Counted from the stretch's first letter, positions 1 through 9,465 are shown. The stretch is 64,000 bases of DNA from Alcaligenaceae bacterium (GCA_013416455.1 JACCES010000004.1:310001-374000), one strand, 5' to 3'. The notes: a model not told the origin generated them from the sequence alone. Translations and numbers: made by a program.

Positions 1-86
1 TTGAAAGCCTGACCCCGCTTGATGGAGCCGCTACCGCGAACCTTAAAGCGCTTGGAGGCGCTTTTCTTGGTTTTCATCTTGGGCAT
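1..86 (-). CDS. rpmI: 50S ribosomal protein L35, 5' part only
   Basis: The first 28 codons read [20 protein letters not shown] and onward, the lysine-rich start of bL35, a small protein of the large ribosomal subunit. The gene runs off the left edge, so only the N-terminus is seen. The start ATG (84-86) is the conserved one for the family. In most proteobacteria rpmI lies directly behind infC; here infC is about 9.5 kb away on the same strand, so this copy must be transcribed from its own upstream promoter. rplT is expected just outside the window. Confidence 0.93.
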   Translation of the reverse strand, partial: MPKMKTKKSASKRFKVRGSGSIKRGQAF

Positions 87-181
87 GATGCTTGAACTCT
101 ATTAGCTGCACACGCAGGTGGCAGTCAAACCAGACTGACCGCACTTTTCAGACCTGACATCTGCTTGTTGGATTCCCACCC

Positions 182-221
182 GGCTTTAAGACAATAAACA
201 TTGTCCTGCCAGATGAAAGCC
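182..221 (-). ncRNA. Structured 5' leader hairpin of the rpmI transcript
   Basis: On the minus strand GGCTTT (221-216) pairs with AAAGCC (187-182). Inside this, GACAAT and ATTGTC form a second stem around a GTTT loop. The structure starts at the predicted transcription start and lies about 100 nt before the rpmI ATG. In Escherichia coli and Bacillus the rpmI-rplT mRNA is autoregulated by L20 through a structured leader. This hairpin could belong to such a control region, but I cannot match it to a known L20-binding motif. Confidence 0.45.
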
Positions 222-225
222 ATTG

Positions 226-256
226 ATTATAGAATGATTTCAGGCGGCTTGTCCAA
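226..256 (-). promoter_or_regulatory. Sigma-70-type promoter for rpmI
   Basis: On the minus strand there is a perfect TATAAT (231-226) with TTGGAC (256-251) upstream, 19 nt apart. The spacing is 2 nt longer than ideal, but the -10 box is exact. Transcription would begin near 218, leaving a leader of roughly 130 nt before rpmI. It lies between the end of the porin gene and rpmI and would explain how rpmI is expressed away from infC. Confidence 0.6.
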
Positions 257-292
257 CGGTGCCCAGCCCGCCGGCGTGCCGCCCGAGCGCCC

Positions 293-1057
293 TCAGAATG
301 CCGCGCTGAGCCCCAGCACCGCCGCGGCCCTGCCCGTGTACTTGCCATGGCCGTTGGTGTAGAGATCGCGGTCCGCGTTTGAATCCACGTAGGTGAGCGA
401 CACGGTGAACCGGTCGAATTGCCGGCTCAGGCCGATGCTCCAGTCGGTGTAGGAGCCGTCGTCCATGTTGCGTATCTTCTGGTAGCCCACGTGGGCGTTC
501 AGATCCAGGCCCCAGACGCCTGTGGGCACGGCCAGACCCGCCTCGAAGTATTGGCTGTGTCGGCTGTTTTCCGCCCCGAATAGATCAGTGAGGGCGTGCG
601 AATACTTGAAGGTGACCGGCCCGTATCCCAGCCCCAGGTACGCTTCGGTGGTGTCCGGGTCGTTGAAGCCACCTGGATAGCGGCCGGGATAATAATAATG
701 CAGCACCCCGACGTCCAGCGTGACGTCATTGGCGAAGGCATGCGAATAGCCCGCGTAGAAATCCATCTCCACATTGGACGAGATGTCGGGATCCGAATCC
801 GAAAGCCAGCTGATGCTGGAGTTCCAGTTCCCCACGTAGAAGCCGCTACTGTGGCCGATATCGAAGCCACCCTGCAGCGCGGGCTTGCCATTGGTCTGCA
901 TCAGGCCCCGGAATCGGTAGTCGCTCACCACCGACAGGTTGGCGCTGACGGTCCAGTCGGATTCCTCCTGCGCCTCCATCGCGCTCTGCGCATGCGCGCC
1001 AGCCGCCAGGCCCAGCGAAAGGATGCCAGCCGTGATTGCCTTTTCCGCGTATTTCAT
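293..1057 (-). CDS. TorF family putative outer-membrane porin
   Basis: This 254-residue protein begins with a signal peptide (MKYAEKAITAGILSLG, then AAGAHA as the cleavage region). It continues with alternating aromatic and glycine-rich beta strands and ends in phenylalanine (GLSAAF), as outer-membrane barrels do. Sequence such as SVVSDYRFRGLMQ near residue 42 is typical of the proteobacterial TorF/Gcw_chp family, often found close to glnK-amtB as here. The start at 1057 is chosen because the signal peptide begins there and AAGGAA lies just upstream; an in-frame extension to 1096 adds an implausible hydrophilic tail. Substrate is unknown. Confidence 0.85.
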   Translation of the reverse strand: MKYAEKAITAGILSLGLAAGAHAQSAMEAQEESDWTVSANLSVVSDYRFRGLMQTNGKPALQGGFDIGHSSGFYVGNWNSSISWLSDSDPDISSNVEMDFYAGYSHAFANDVTLDVGVLHYYYPGRYPGGFNDPDTTEAYLGLGYGPVTFKYSHALTDLFGAENSRHSQYFEAGLAVPTGVWGLDLNAHVGYQKIRNMDDGSYTDWSIGLSRQFDRFTVSLTYVDSNADRDLYTNGHGKYTGRAAAVLGLSAAF

Positions 1058-1217
1058 TTTGCATTCCTTGAGTTGAGAAGGTTTCTTCCTGCCCAACGCA
1101 AAAGCTGTGCCAATTTTTTAAATCTGAATGAGCCTGTTTACACAGCTTCCGGCGCCCCAAGGCGCCCCATGATGGTGTGCTTACGCCCCGATTCGGGCGC
1201 GGCCGCACCCCTCTGGT

Positions 1218-2744
1218 TCATGCCTCCTCCCATGCGGGACGGAACTGCAGCGCTTCCGCCACGTGCTCGGCCCGCACGTCGCCGCATCCCGCCATGTCGG
1301 CCAGCGTGCGGGCCACACGCTGGATCCGGTGCACGGCGCGGCCCGACCATGCCCAGCGCTCCACGGCATCCCGCAGCAGTTTCGCGGCGGCCACGTCCAG
1401 CGGCGCGTGAAGCAGCAGCGCCTGGCCGGCAAGCTGGGCGTTCGCGCAGCCCTGGCGCCGGAGCTGGCGCGCACGGCAGGCGCCCACGCGCGCGCGCACC
1501 GGGGCCGAAGCCTCGCCGGGCGTGAGGTCCGTCCAGGATTCGGTGGGCGAGGCCAACCATACGTGCAGGTCGATGCGGTCCAGCATGGGGCCCGAGAGCC
1601 GCTGCCGATACTGGCGGACCCTGGCCGGCGCGCAGCTGCATGGGCGACGCGGATGCCCCGCCCATCCGCAGGGACAGGGATTCATGGCCGCCACGAGCTG
1701 GAAGCGCGCGGGAAACGTACAGCTGCGACGCGCCCGCGCGATGCTGACAGAGCCAGTTTCGAAGGGTTCCCGAAGGGCTTCGAGCACGGGCCGGTGGAAT
1801 TCCGGGATTTCGTCCAGGAACAGCACGCCGTGATGCGCCAGGCTGATCTCGCCGGGCCGCGGCTGCGCCCCGCCGCCGATGAGCGCGGCGGCCGAAGCCG
1901 TATGATGGGGGCGGCGGAAAGGCGGCGTGGCGGTCGGCGCCACATCGCGGCCCGCCAGGCCATGGAGCGCCGCCACCTCGAGCCTCTGCAGCGGCTGCAA
2001 TGGCGGCAGCAGGCCCGCCAGCCGATGCGCCAGCATGCTCTTGCCCACGCCGGGCGGCCCGCACATCAGCAGGCTGTGCCCACCTGCGGCAGCGACTTCC
2101 AGGGCGCGCCGGCCCAGCGGCTGACCCAGGACATCCGACAGGCAGGGCGGCGGCTCCCGCGGCGCAGGCGCCTCTGCGGCCTGGGCTTGCGGCAGCGAGC
2201 CGCGACCCGCGACGTGATCGACGACTTCCTGCAGCGTGGCGGCCGACAGCACGCGCACGCCGGGCACCTGGGCGGCGATGGCCGCTGATTCCTCTGGCAT
2301 GATCAGGGCGCCATCACGGGCGCATTGCGCCACCGACATGGCCAGCAGCAAGGCGCCGCGCACCGGATTGATGGCACCGGTAAGAGACAACTCGCCCACC
2401 AGCACCGTATCCAGCACGACGGCGTCCACCCCCTTGCCCGGGCACCCCGGCACCTGCGCCTGGCCGGATGCCAGCAGAACGCCCAGCGCGATGGCGAGGT
2501 CGAAGCGCCCCGAATCCTTGGGAAGGTCGGCCGGCGCCAGATTGACGGTAATGCGTCCGGCGGGCAGTTCGTATCCGCCGGACAACAGGGCCGAACGGAC
2601 CCGCTCGCGGCTTTCCCGTACGCCGGCATCCGGCAGCCCGACGATGACGAAGGACGGCAGGCCCGGCCCGACGTGGACCTCGACCCGGACGGGCTGGGCC
2701 TGAAAACCGTACAACGCTCGACTGGCGAGTATGGCCAGGGACAT
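1218..2744 (-). CDS. comM: YifB/ComM family magnesium-chelatase-like AAA+ ATPase
   Basis: The 508-residue protein has the ComM layout. An N-terminal Lon-protease-like fold (starting MSLAILASRALYGFQAQPV) is followed by a Mg-chelatase ATPase core with Walker A GPPGVGKSM (about residue 230) and Walker B GVLFLDEI, and a C-terminal Mg-chelatase domain. In Vibrio and Haemophilus, ComM is a hexameric helicase that promotes branch migration during natural transformation. Full length and intact motifs suggest it is functional, but do not show that this organism is naturally competent. It is the second gene downstream of ubiK in a minus-strand series. Confidence 0.93.
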   Translation of the reverse strand: MSLAILASRALYGFQAQPVRVEVHVGPGLPSFVIVGLPDAGVRESRERVRSALLSGGYELPAGRITVNLAPADLPKDSGRFDLAIALGVLLASGQAQVPGCPGKGVDAVVLDTVLVGELSLTGAINPVRGALLLAMSVAQCARDGALIMPEESAAIAAQVPGVRVLSAATLQEVVDHVAGRGSLPQAQAAEAPAPREPPPCLSDVLGQPLGRRALEVAAAGGHSLLMCGPPGVGKSMLAHRLAGLLPPLQPLQRLEVAALHGLAGRDVAPTATPPFRRPHHTASAAALIGGGAQPRPGEISLAHHGVLFLDEIPEFHRPVLEALREPFETGSVSIARARRSCTFPARFQLVAAMNPCPCGWAGHPRRPCSCAPARVRQYRQRLSGPMLDRIDLHVWLASPTESWTDLTPGEASAPVRARVGACRARQLRRQGCANAQLAGQALLLHAPLDVAAAKLLRDAVERWAWSGRAVHRIQRVARTLADMAGCGDVRAEHVAEALQFRPAWEEA

Positions 2745-2924
2745 GGCGGACGCACTCCCAAGGAAAGGGAATGCCAGTATGCGCCCGGCCCAGGGGTGGC
2801 GGCATGCCGCCTGGACACCGCCATGCCCGGCGGTTTCTACGATTTTCTGGGCTCAGGCGCGTGATGAAGCCCCGGCCCGCTTGACAGCGCCGCCCCGCAG
2901 CGAGGGGCTCGCCCCCGCGCCCGG

Positions 2925-3206
2925 TCAGTCTTCGTCCGGGACGCCGGGCGCGGCGGCAGCAGACGCGGCCGGCTGGCGGCCTTCGAGCTGATCGAGACGC
3001 GATTCGAGCGCCGTGATCCGCTGCAGCGCCTTTTCGAGCAACTGGGCCTGAACATCGAATTCTTCGCGCGTGACGAGATCCATCCGAGAGAATGCCTGAG
3101 TCATGAACGCCTTCATGTTGCGCTCGATGTCGGCCGCGGGGCTGCGCGCAATCAGTTCTGAAATATTCTTCTGGAAATCTTCGACCCAGTCGCTCCGGTT
3201 GATCAT
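2925..3206 (-). CDS. ubiK: Ubiquinone biosynthesis accessory factor UbiK
   Basis: This 93-residue protein starts MINRSDWVEDFQKNISEL and has a C-terminal coiled coil (about residues 50-75: EKALQRITALESRLDQLEG) and an alanine/proline-rich acidic tail. That matches the UbiK/YqiC/BMFP family, which helps aerobic coenzyme Q synthesis by binding UbiJ. The start at 3206 has a GGAGAAGG ribosome site; longer readings add a cysteine-containing stretch not seen in the family. It is followed by comM, a common pairing in Alcaligenaceae. Confidence 0.9.
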   Translation of the reverse strand: MINRSDWVEDFQKNISELIARSPAADIERNMKAFMTQAFSRMDLVTREEFDVQAQLLEKALQRITALESRLDQLEGRQPAASAAAAPGVPDED

Positions 3207-3236
3207 GGCCTTCTCCTGTGCTGATAGGCATAGTGT

Positions 3237-3264
3237 ATAGAAAAACGGGCGCATCGCGCCCGTT
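3237..3264 (-). terminator. Rho-independent terminator after the lipoprotein gene
   Basis: On the minus strand AACGGGCGC (3264-3256), loop GAT and GCGCCCGTT (3252-3244) form a perfect 9-bp GC-rich stem ending in a run of T (to about 3240). It lies 30 nt past the stop codon of the lipoprotein gene and before ubiK, so ubiK and comM probably have separate expression. Confidence 0.85.
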
Positions 3265-3293
3265 CCTCCTTTTCTTCGATGAGTGTGCCCGGG

Positions 3294-3827
3294 TCAGTTG
3301 CCCGCCTCGGGAGCCGGCTGGACATTGCCCGCATTTACTCCATCCCTGTTGACGGATTCCTGGATGGTCTCATCGGCGCGGGCCGCGCCATCCCGTATGG
3401 CCTGGCCGACCTGCGACATGCGCTCGCCGGTCGCATCGCGCAAATCCCCCGCCTTTTCGCTCACGGTATGCGCGGCATTGCGCGCTGATGCCTGGAACGC
3501 TTGGCCGGAAGCGGCGAGTTTCTCTGTAAAGCCGGGGCCGGCCGACGAGGATGGCGTGCCGGTGTCGGGCACGGGATCGGGACTCATGCCCGATGGCGAT
3601 GAGGGTTCGACCGGGGGCGGCATCGTCGTGCCCGGGTCGGGGGCCGTGGAAGGACCCGGTGCCGGAGACGGCATGACTTCTCCGGTGCCGGGCGCGGGGG
3701 CGGGGGCGGGAGTCACCTGTTCCGCCGGTGCGGCGGGAGTCCTGTCGGCCTCGTCCGAGCAAGCGGCTAGAAGGCCGAGCGATACCGCCACTGAGGCGAC
3801 TGCAAAGGGGGTGCGTCGTATATCCAT
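3294..3827 (-). CDS. Proline-rich lipoprotein with amphipathic helical C-terminus
   Basis: A 177-residue protein with a lipoprotein signal (LGLLAAC, cysteine near residue 23). A low-complexity linker of alanine, proline and glycine follows (about residues 30-90). The C-terminal part has repeating amphipathic turns (AASGQAFQASARNAAHTVSE, then further K/A/D/R-rich helix), rather like apolipoprotein or LEA-type helices. I do not recognise a named family. The start is the ATG preceded by GAGGAAG; it is a single gene between glnK (divergent) and a strong terminator. It is probably anchored in the periplasm-facing membrane; function unknown. Confidence 0.7.
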   Translation of the reverse strand: MDIRRTPFAVASVAVSLGLLAACSDEADRTPAAPAEQVTPAPAPAPGTGEVMPSPAPGPSTAPDPGTTMPPPVEPSSPSGMSPDPVPDTGTPSSSAGPGFTEKLAASGQAFQASARNAAHTVSEKAGDLRDATGERMSQVGQAIRDGAARADETIQESVNRDGVNAGNVQPAPEAGN

Positions 3828-3963
3828 AACTTCCTCTCTACTTGAGTCGCGAACGCGCACTGTGTGCCTCGCCGCGATGGGTCGGTATTGGGCGGCTCTG
3901 TTACAAACCAGTCCCTATTTCGATTCTATAGACGCCTCCGGTGAGAACCAGCAGGCTATGTAA

Positions 3964-4009
3964 GCCGACATTTCCTGGATACCTCGCCGATGAGGGCCGA
4001 CATTTCCTG
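3964..4009. repeat. Tandem 14-bp direct repeat upstream of glnK
   Basis: GCCGACATTTCCTG occurs at 3964-3977 and again at 3996-4009, exactly 32 bp (about three helical turns) apart. It lies in the 460-bp gap between the divergent lipoprotein gene and glnK. Exact repeats on one face of the helix suggest a regulator binding site, but I know no protein that binds this sequence. Confidence 0.5.
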
Positions 4010-4093
4010 CAATGCAGCATCAACGGGGGCGGCTGTACCGATATTGCAGATAGCGTGCCAGCGAACAGATCGATACAACCGAATGCCGGATGA

Positions 4094-4630
<537 letters not shown>

Positions 4631-4771
4631 GGCCGCGTCCGGACGGCCGATAAAAGCCCTGCCCCTCGGAGCAAGGCCATTCAGACAAGGAGCCGAAGGC
4701 TCAACTCAATCGTGGCGGGAGTGTCCCGGGCCACCGGGCCGATTCTTGCCTTCCATACTGGAGAATGACAA

Positions 4772-5998
4772 ATGGACAAAGCGGATCTGGCATGGGTCAG
4801 CCTGGCGACCCTGCTCGTATTGTTGATGGCGGTACCTGGACTGGCGCTGTTCTATGGCGGCCTGGTCCGGGCCAAGAACGTCCTTTCCGTGCTCGTACAG
4901 GTGCTGTCCACCTTCACCCTGGCAGTCGTGCTGTGGTTTCTGTACGGCTATTCGCTGGCCTTCACTGAAGGCAACGCCTTCTTCGGCGGATTCGACCGCC
5001 TGCTGTTCACGGGAATGTACGATCCGTCGACCGACACCCATACCATGCTCGACAGCATTCCGGAACTCAGCTTCGCCGCCTTTCAGGCCACTTTCGCAGG
5101 CATCACATGCGCGCTGGTCGTCGGCGGCTTTGCGGAACGCATGCGCTTCCAGGCCGTGATGGTCTTCACCTGCATCTGGATGACCCTGGCCTACATCCCC
5201 ATCGCTCACATGGTGTGGGCGCCCGGCGGCTGGCTGTTCGAGCGCGGCGCCCTCGATTTCGCGGGCGGCACAGTCGTGCACATCAACGCCGGCATTGCGG
5301 GGCTGGTCGGGGCCTATGTGGTGGGCAAGCGCCTGGGCTACGGCAGGGAATCCATGCAGCCGCACAATCTGCCCATGGCCATGACGGGCGCCGCCCTGCT
5401 GTGGGTGGGCTGGTTCGGCTTCAATGCCGGCTCCGCTCTCGGGGTATCCGGAACGTCCACTCTGGCCTTCGTCAACACCTTGACGGCAACCTCCGCCGCA
5501 GTGCTGGCGTGGCTGCTGCTGGAATGGCTGGTCAAGGGGCACCCCTCGCTTCTGGGCGCCATTTCGGGCGCAGTGGCCGGCCTGGTGGGCATTACACCGG
5601 CGGCCGGCCTGGTGGGCCCCGGCGGCGCCTTCATCATAGGAGCCGTCGCCGGCGCGGTATGCCTGTGGGGCGTGAACGGATTGAAGCGCATGCTCAAGGC
5701 GGATGACAGCCTTGACGTGTTCGGCATCCATGGCGTGGGCGGCATCGTCGGCGCCTTGCTGACCGGCGTGTTCAACGCCCAGGCCTTCGGCGGGCCGGGC
5801 CTGGCTTCTCTGGGGGAACTGCCTTATCAAATGTGGATACAGCTGGAGGGCATTCTGATCACCCTGCTCTGGTCGGGCGCCGTCGCCTGGATCGCCTACG
5901 CCATCGCGGGCAGGCTGTGCGGTCTCAGGGTCTCGGCGGAAATCGAACGCGAAGGGCTGGACATTCACGGCCACGGCGAAACCGCCTACCACCACTGA
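4772..5998 (+). CDS. amtB: Ammonium transporter AmtB
   Basis: The 408-residue polytopic inner-membrane protein has the Amt/Mep/Rh fold with 11 predicted helices. Visible marks are the pore twin histidines (VVHINAGIAG and DVFGIHGVGG), WVGWFGFNAGSAL and the early AVPGLALFYGGLVR helix. No separate cleavable signal peptide is evident before the first helix. It conducts ammonium/ammonia and is blocked by GlnK when nitrogen is plentiful. GGAG precedes the ATG. The stop codon abuts that of convergent ptsI, the two together forming TGATCA with no intergenic base. Confidence 0.95.
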   Translation: MDKADLAWVSLATLLVLLMAVPGLALFYGGLVRAKNVLSVLVQVLSTFTLAVVLWFLYGYSLAFTEGNAFFGGFDRLLFTGMYDPSTDTHTMLDSIPELSFAAFQATFAGITCALVVGGFAERMRFQAVMVFTCIWMTLAYIPIAHMVWAPGGWLFERGALDFAGGTVVHINAGIAGLVGAYVVGKRLGYGRESMQPHNLPMAMTGAALLWVGWFGFNAGSALGVSGTSTLAFVNTLTATSAAVLAWLLLEWLVKGHPSLLGAISGAVAGLVGITPAAGLVGPGGAFIIGAVAGAVCLWGVNGLKRMLKADDSLDVFGIHGVGGIVGALLTGVFNAQAFGGPGLASLGELPYQMWIQLEGILITLLWSGAVAWIAYAIAGRLCGLRVSAEIEREGLDIHGHGETAYHH

Positions 5999-7774
5999 TC
6001 AGGCGGACAGTTCTTCGAGATCGATGCGCGCGGCCCGGTTCAGGGCCGTCGCCACTTTCATCCGCAAGGCATTGGAATGCGCGTGGAGAATCTCTTTCTT
6101 GACGTCGGGCAGCTGCTGCGGATGCATGGAGAATTCCTTCAGACCCAGCCCCAACAGCATGCGCGTCACCCGGGCATCCCCCGCCATCTCGCCACAGACC
6201 GCCACCGGCTTGCCGACGCGTTCCCCGGCATTGATGATATGGGCGATCAGGCGCAGCACGGCCGGATGCATGGGATCGTACAGCGCAGAGACCTCGGCGT
6301 CTCCGCGATCGATCGCCAGAGTGTACTGAATGAGGTCATTGGTGCCGATGGACAGAAAGTCCAGCGCATCGGCGAAGGGCTCAATGGCGATGGCCATGGC
6401 CGGGATCTCGACCATGGCCCCGACCGAAAAATTGCGCGAGTACGGCACGCCGCGAGCTGTCAGTTCGCGGCAGGCGGCCGCGATCGCCTGGTGAACCGCC
6501 CTCACCTCGTGCATGTGGGAAATCATCGGAACGAGGATGCGAACATGGCCGTGCACGGCGGCCCGCAGCAGGGCGCGCAACTGTGTCGAGAACATCTCGG
6601 GCTTGGCCAGGCAGTAGCGGATGGCGCGCAGGCCCAGAGCCGGGTTGGTGGCCACCGTCACTTCACCGTCGAGCGTCTTGTCCGAACCGATGTCGAGCGT
6701 GCGTATGGTCACGGGGCGGCCCGCCATGGTCTTCACCACGAAGGCATAGGCACGGTATTGTTCCTCTTCCGAAGGCAGGCCGGCGCGCCCCATGAAAAGA
6801 AACTCGCTGCGGAACAGCCCTATGCCCTGGGCGCCCGCCGCCAGCGCCATCTCCGCCTCTTCCGGCAGTTCGATATTGGCTTCCAGCTTGACCTCTATGC
6901 CGTCCAGCGTCACCGCCGGCGCATCGCGCAGGCAGGCCAGTTCTTCGCGTTCGCGCAGATAGGCGGCCTGCCGCTGCCGGTATTCGGCCAGGACCTGCTG
7001 CGAGGGATTCACCAGCACGATGCCTGAAAAACCGTCGGCCACCAGCATATCGCCATCCCGCACCAGCATGCGGACGTGGCCCAGACCGACCACCGCCGGC
7101 ACATTCAGGCTGCGCGCCACGATGGCGGTATGCGAAGTGGGGCCGCCCAGGTCGGTGAGAAAGGCGGCGAATCGGGCGCCTTTCAGACGCATCATGTCGG
7201 CCGGCGAAATGTCGCGCGCCACGACGATGAGCGGGTCATCGGATGCGTCCACCGTTTCGGCATTGGTGAGCAGGCTGGTGGTCCCCGACAGCACGCGCAA
7301 TACGCGCTCGATCACCTGCCGGATATCCGCGCTTCGCTCCCGCAGGTATTCGTCCTCCATGGAAGCGAACTGTTCGGCAAGCATCTGGCCCTGCGTCGTC
7401 AGCGCCCATTCGGCGTTGTAGTGCCTGGCGCGGATGAAGTCGCAGGCCTGCTCGCTCAGCAGGGGGTCTTCGAGCAGCAGACGGTGCACATTCAGCAGGG
7501 GTTCGACCTCGCGCGGCGCGTCGGGCGGCAGTGTATCGATCAAGGTCTGGAGATCCTGGCCGGCCCGGACGATCGCCCGTTCCAGGCGCGCGCACTCGGT
7601 TTCCACATCCTCGTCGGCAATGCGGTAGTGGGCAACCTCGAGCGCCGCCGCGCTCATGATGGCCGCCCGGCCGATGGCATAGCCCTTGACGACGCCCTGC
7701 CCCTGCATGCAGACCATGGAAGAAAACCCGTGGTTATCGACGAATGAGGAAGTCATCATGGCACTGGCGGTCAT
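5999..7774 (-). CDS. ptsI: Phosphoenolpyruvate-protein phosphotransferase (PTS enzyme I)
   Basis: This 591-residue enzyme I takes the phosphoryl group from PEP and passes it to HPr. The phospho-histidine motif GGPTSHTAIVAR is at about residue 215. The PEP-binding barrel shows LFRSEFLFMGR, MVEIPAMAI, FLSIGTNDLIQY and the VCGEMAGD cysteine loop. The start at 7774 overlaps the ptsH stop (ATGA), suggesting translational coupling, though the family usually begins nearer residue 20 (MVCMQGQG), so a later start is possible. It closes a gshB-EIIA-ptsH-ptsI unit with no sugar-specific EIIB/EIIC nearby, typical of a regulatory PTS. Confidence 0.95.
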   Translation of the reverse strand: MTASAMMTSSFVDNHGFSSMVCMQGQGVVKGYAIGRAAIMSAAALEVAHYRIADEDVETECARLERAIVRAGQDLQTLIDTLPPDAPREVEPLLNVHRLLLEDPLLSEQACDFIRARHYNAEWALTTQGQMLAEQFASMEDEYLRERSADIRQVIERVLRVLSGTTSLLTNAETVDASDDPLIVVARDISPADMMRLKGARFAAFLTDLGGPTSHTAIVARSLNVPAVVGLGHVRMLVRDGDMLVADGFSGIVLVNPSQQVLAEYRQRQAAYLREREELACLRDAPAVTLDGIEVKLEANIELPEEAEMALAAGAQGIGLFRSEFLFMGRAGLPSEEEQYRAYAFVVKTMAGRPVTIRTLDIGSDKTLDGEVTVATNPALGLRAIRYCLAKPEMFSTQLRALLRAAVHGHVRILVPMISHMHEVRAVHQAIAAACRELTARGVPYSRNFSVGAMVEIPAMAIAIEPFADALDFLSIGTNDLIQYTLAIDRGDAEVSALYDPMHPAVLRLIAHIINAGERVGKPVAVCGEMAGDARVTRMLLGLGLKEFSMHPQQLPDVKKEILHAHSNALRMKVATALNRAARIDLEELSA

Positions 7775-8040
7775 TCCGGCTCACCGAACTTGTTTTCGAA
7801 AAGACCCTGGATGGCCTGCAGCGCAAGGTCTGCGTCGTCGCCCTGGGCATCCACCGTCACGGTGGTGCCCAGACCGGCCGCCAGCATCATGACACCCATG
7901 ATGCTTTTTGCGTTCACCCGCTGGGTCCCGCGGGCAATATACACCTCGGACTGGAAGCGCCCCGCGACCTGGGTCAACTTTGCGGCGGCGCGCGCATGCA
8001 GACCGAGCTTGTTGCTGATGACAATATCGATGGATGGCAT
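7771..8040 (-). CDS. ptsH: Phosphocarrier protein HPr
   Basis: An 89-residue HPr with the phosphorylated histidine at residue 15 (NKLGLHARAAAKL) and serine 46 (NAKSIMGVM), the site used by HPr kinase where that enzyme exists. It carries phosphate from enzyme I to EIIA proteins. It overlaps ptsI by 4 nt and follows the EIIA gene by 54 nt on the same strand. Confidence 0.95.
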   Translation of the reverse strand: MPSIDIVISNKLGLHARAAAKLTQVAGRFQSEVYIARGTQRVNAKSIMGVMMLAAGLGTTVTVDAQGDDADLALQAIQGLFENKFGEPE

Positions 8041-8094
8041 GGTGTTGTTGTCGTAGTGTCCGGTGTGGATGACGGCAGCGCGGGGAAAGGCGCC

Positions 8095-8496
8095 TCAAAC
8101 GAGAGACGCGGCATCGACGATCCCCCGCACCGCCGCCCGCCGGATGGTTTCGCTGAATTTTTCCGGATCGTCCTGATTGTCGGTGAGCGCCTTGAGCACC
8201 ATGCAGAGATTGGTGCCGGTGACCAGATGGCCTTGCGCGCCCCGTTCCGCCGCCTGGGCGAGCGCCTTGCGGGCGATATTGAACGGAGTGGCTCCGAAAA
8301 TATCGGACAGCACCAGGATGGCGCCTTCCGAGTGCTCCGCCAGCATGCGCGTCAGCCGCTTGGCGGCGACCTCGGGATTCTCATCGGGCACGACATCGAA
8401 CACCGTCAGCTGAGGTTCACGGCCGAGCACGTGGGCCGCGCATTCGGCGAAAGCGCGTCCCAGGGGTTCATGCATGACCAGTATGATGCGGGCCAT
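8095..8496 (-). CDS. PTS mannose-type EIIA component
   Basis: This 133-residue protein has the EIIA-Man fold. The likely phospho-histidine is residue 9 (IILVMHEPLG), and there is a conserved LVLSDIFGATPFNIA segment. Without EIIB, EIIC or EIID partners it probably acts in regulation rather than sugar uptake. The start codon follows the gshB stop directly with no spacer, so the two are translated from one mRNA. Confidence 0.9.
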   Translation of the reverse strand: MARIILVMHEPLGRAFAECAAHVLGREPQLTVFDVVPDENPEVAAKRLTRMLAEHSEGAILVLSDIFGATPFNIARKALAQAAERGAQGHLVTGTNLCMVLKALTDNQDDPEKFSETIRRAAVRGIVDAASLV

Positions 8497-9456
8497 TCAG
8501 GCTCCTGCCGCCCTTTCCAGCGCCTGGGCAAAGAAGTCGCCGACATCGAAATCCGTCTGTTCCGTGATTTCCACGAAACAGGTGGGGCTGGTGACATTGA
8601 CTTCGGTCAGATAGTCGCCGATCACGTCCAGCCCGACCAGCAGCAGGCCCCGCGCGGCCAGGCGCGGGCCGATATATTCGGCGATCTCGCGATCGCGGTC
8701 CGTCAGGGGCTGTGCGACGCCGCGGCCGCCGGCCGCCAGGTTGCCACGTGTTTCGCCGGCCAGCGGGATGCGCGCCAGCGAGAACGGCACAGCCTCGCCG
8801 CCGATCAGCAGAATGCGCTTGTCGCCGTTCACGATCTCAGGGATGTAGCGTTGCGCCATGATGCTGCGGGCCCCGTCATGGGTGAGCATCTCGAGTATGC
8901 TGCCCAGATTGTGCTCGCTGGGATGCAGATGGAAGACACCCGTGCCGCCCATGCCGTCCAGCGGCTTGACCACGACATCGCCGTACTGCCGGTGGAATGC
9001 GCGCAGGCGCGCCATGTCGCGGGTGACCAGCGTCGGGGCGGTGAACTGTGAAAATTCGGTGATGGCGAGCTTTTCCGGATGATTGCGGATGGCCGCGCCC
9101 GAATTGAAGACGCGCGCGCCTTGCGCTTCGGCATATTCGAGCAGATGCGTGGCGTAGACGTACTCCATGTCGAAGGGGGGATCCTTGCGCATGATCACGG
9201 CATCGAAGTCCGCAAGCGCGGTTTCGCCGGCCGGGCCGGCATCCCGCCACCATGCCGTGCCATGAAGATCGGCGCCGGCCACGAGTTCGATCGGCTGGGC
9301 CAGAGCCTTGACGGCCCCTTCATCGATGTACAGGCCGGGCTGGTAGGCAACGCTCAGGCGATGCCCGCGCGCCGTCAGGGCACGCATCATCGCAACCGAT
9401 GAGTCTTTGTAGGCCTTCAGGGAAGGCAGCGTATCAATGATGAACAATACGTGCAT
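8497..9456 (-). CDS. gshB: Glutathione synthase
   Basis: A 319-residue ATP-grasp enzyme that joins gamma-glutamylcysteine and glycine. It starts MHVLFIIDTLPSLKAYKDSS and contains VVKPLDGMGGTGVF (ATP-grasp loop), IMAQRYIPEI and a C-terminal DVIGDYLTEVNVTSPTC. Length and motifs are normal. It heads the PTS unit; this gshB-EIIA-HPr-EI arrangement is common in betaproteobacteria. Only about 10 nt separate its start from the terminator that follows infC. Confidence 0.95.
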   Translation of the reverse strand: MHVLFIIDTLPSLKAYKDSSVAMMRALTARGHRLSVAYQPGLYIDEGAVKALAQPIELVAGADLHGTAWWRDAGPAGETALADFDAVIMRKDPPFDMEYVYATHLLEYAEAQGARVFNSGAAIRNHPEKLAITEFSQFTAPTLVTRDMARLRAFHRQYGDVVVKPLDGMGGTGVFHLHPSEHNLGSILEMLTHDGARSIMAQRYIPEIVNGDKRILLIGGEAVPFSLARIPLAGETRGNLAAGGRGVAQPLTDRDREIAEYIGPRLAARGLLLVGLDVIGDYLTEVNVTSPTCFVEITEQTDFDVGDFFAQALERAAGA

Positions 9457-9465
9457 GGTGCACCT

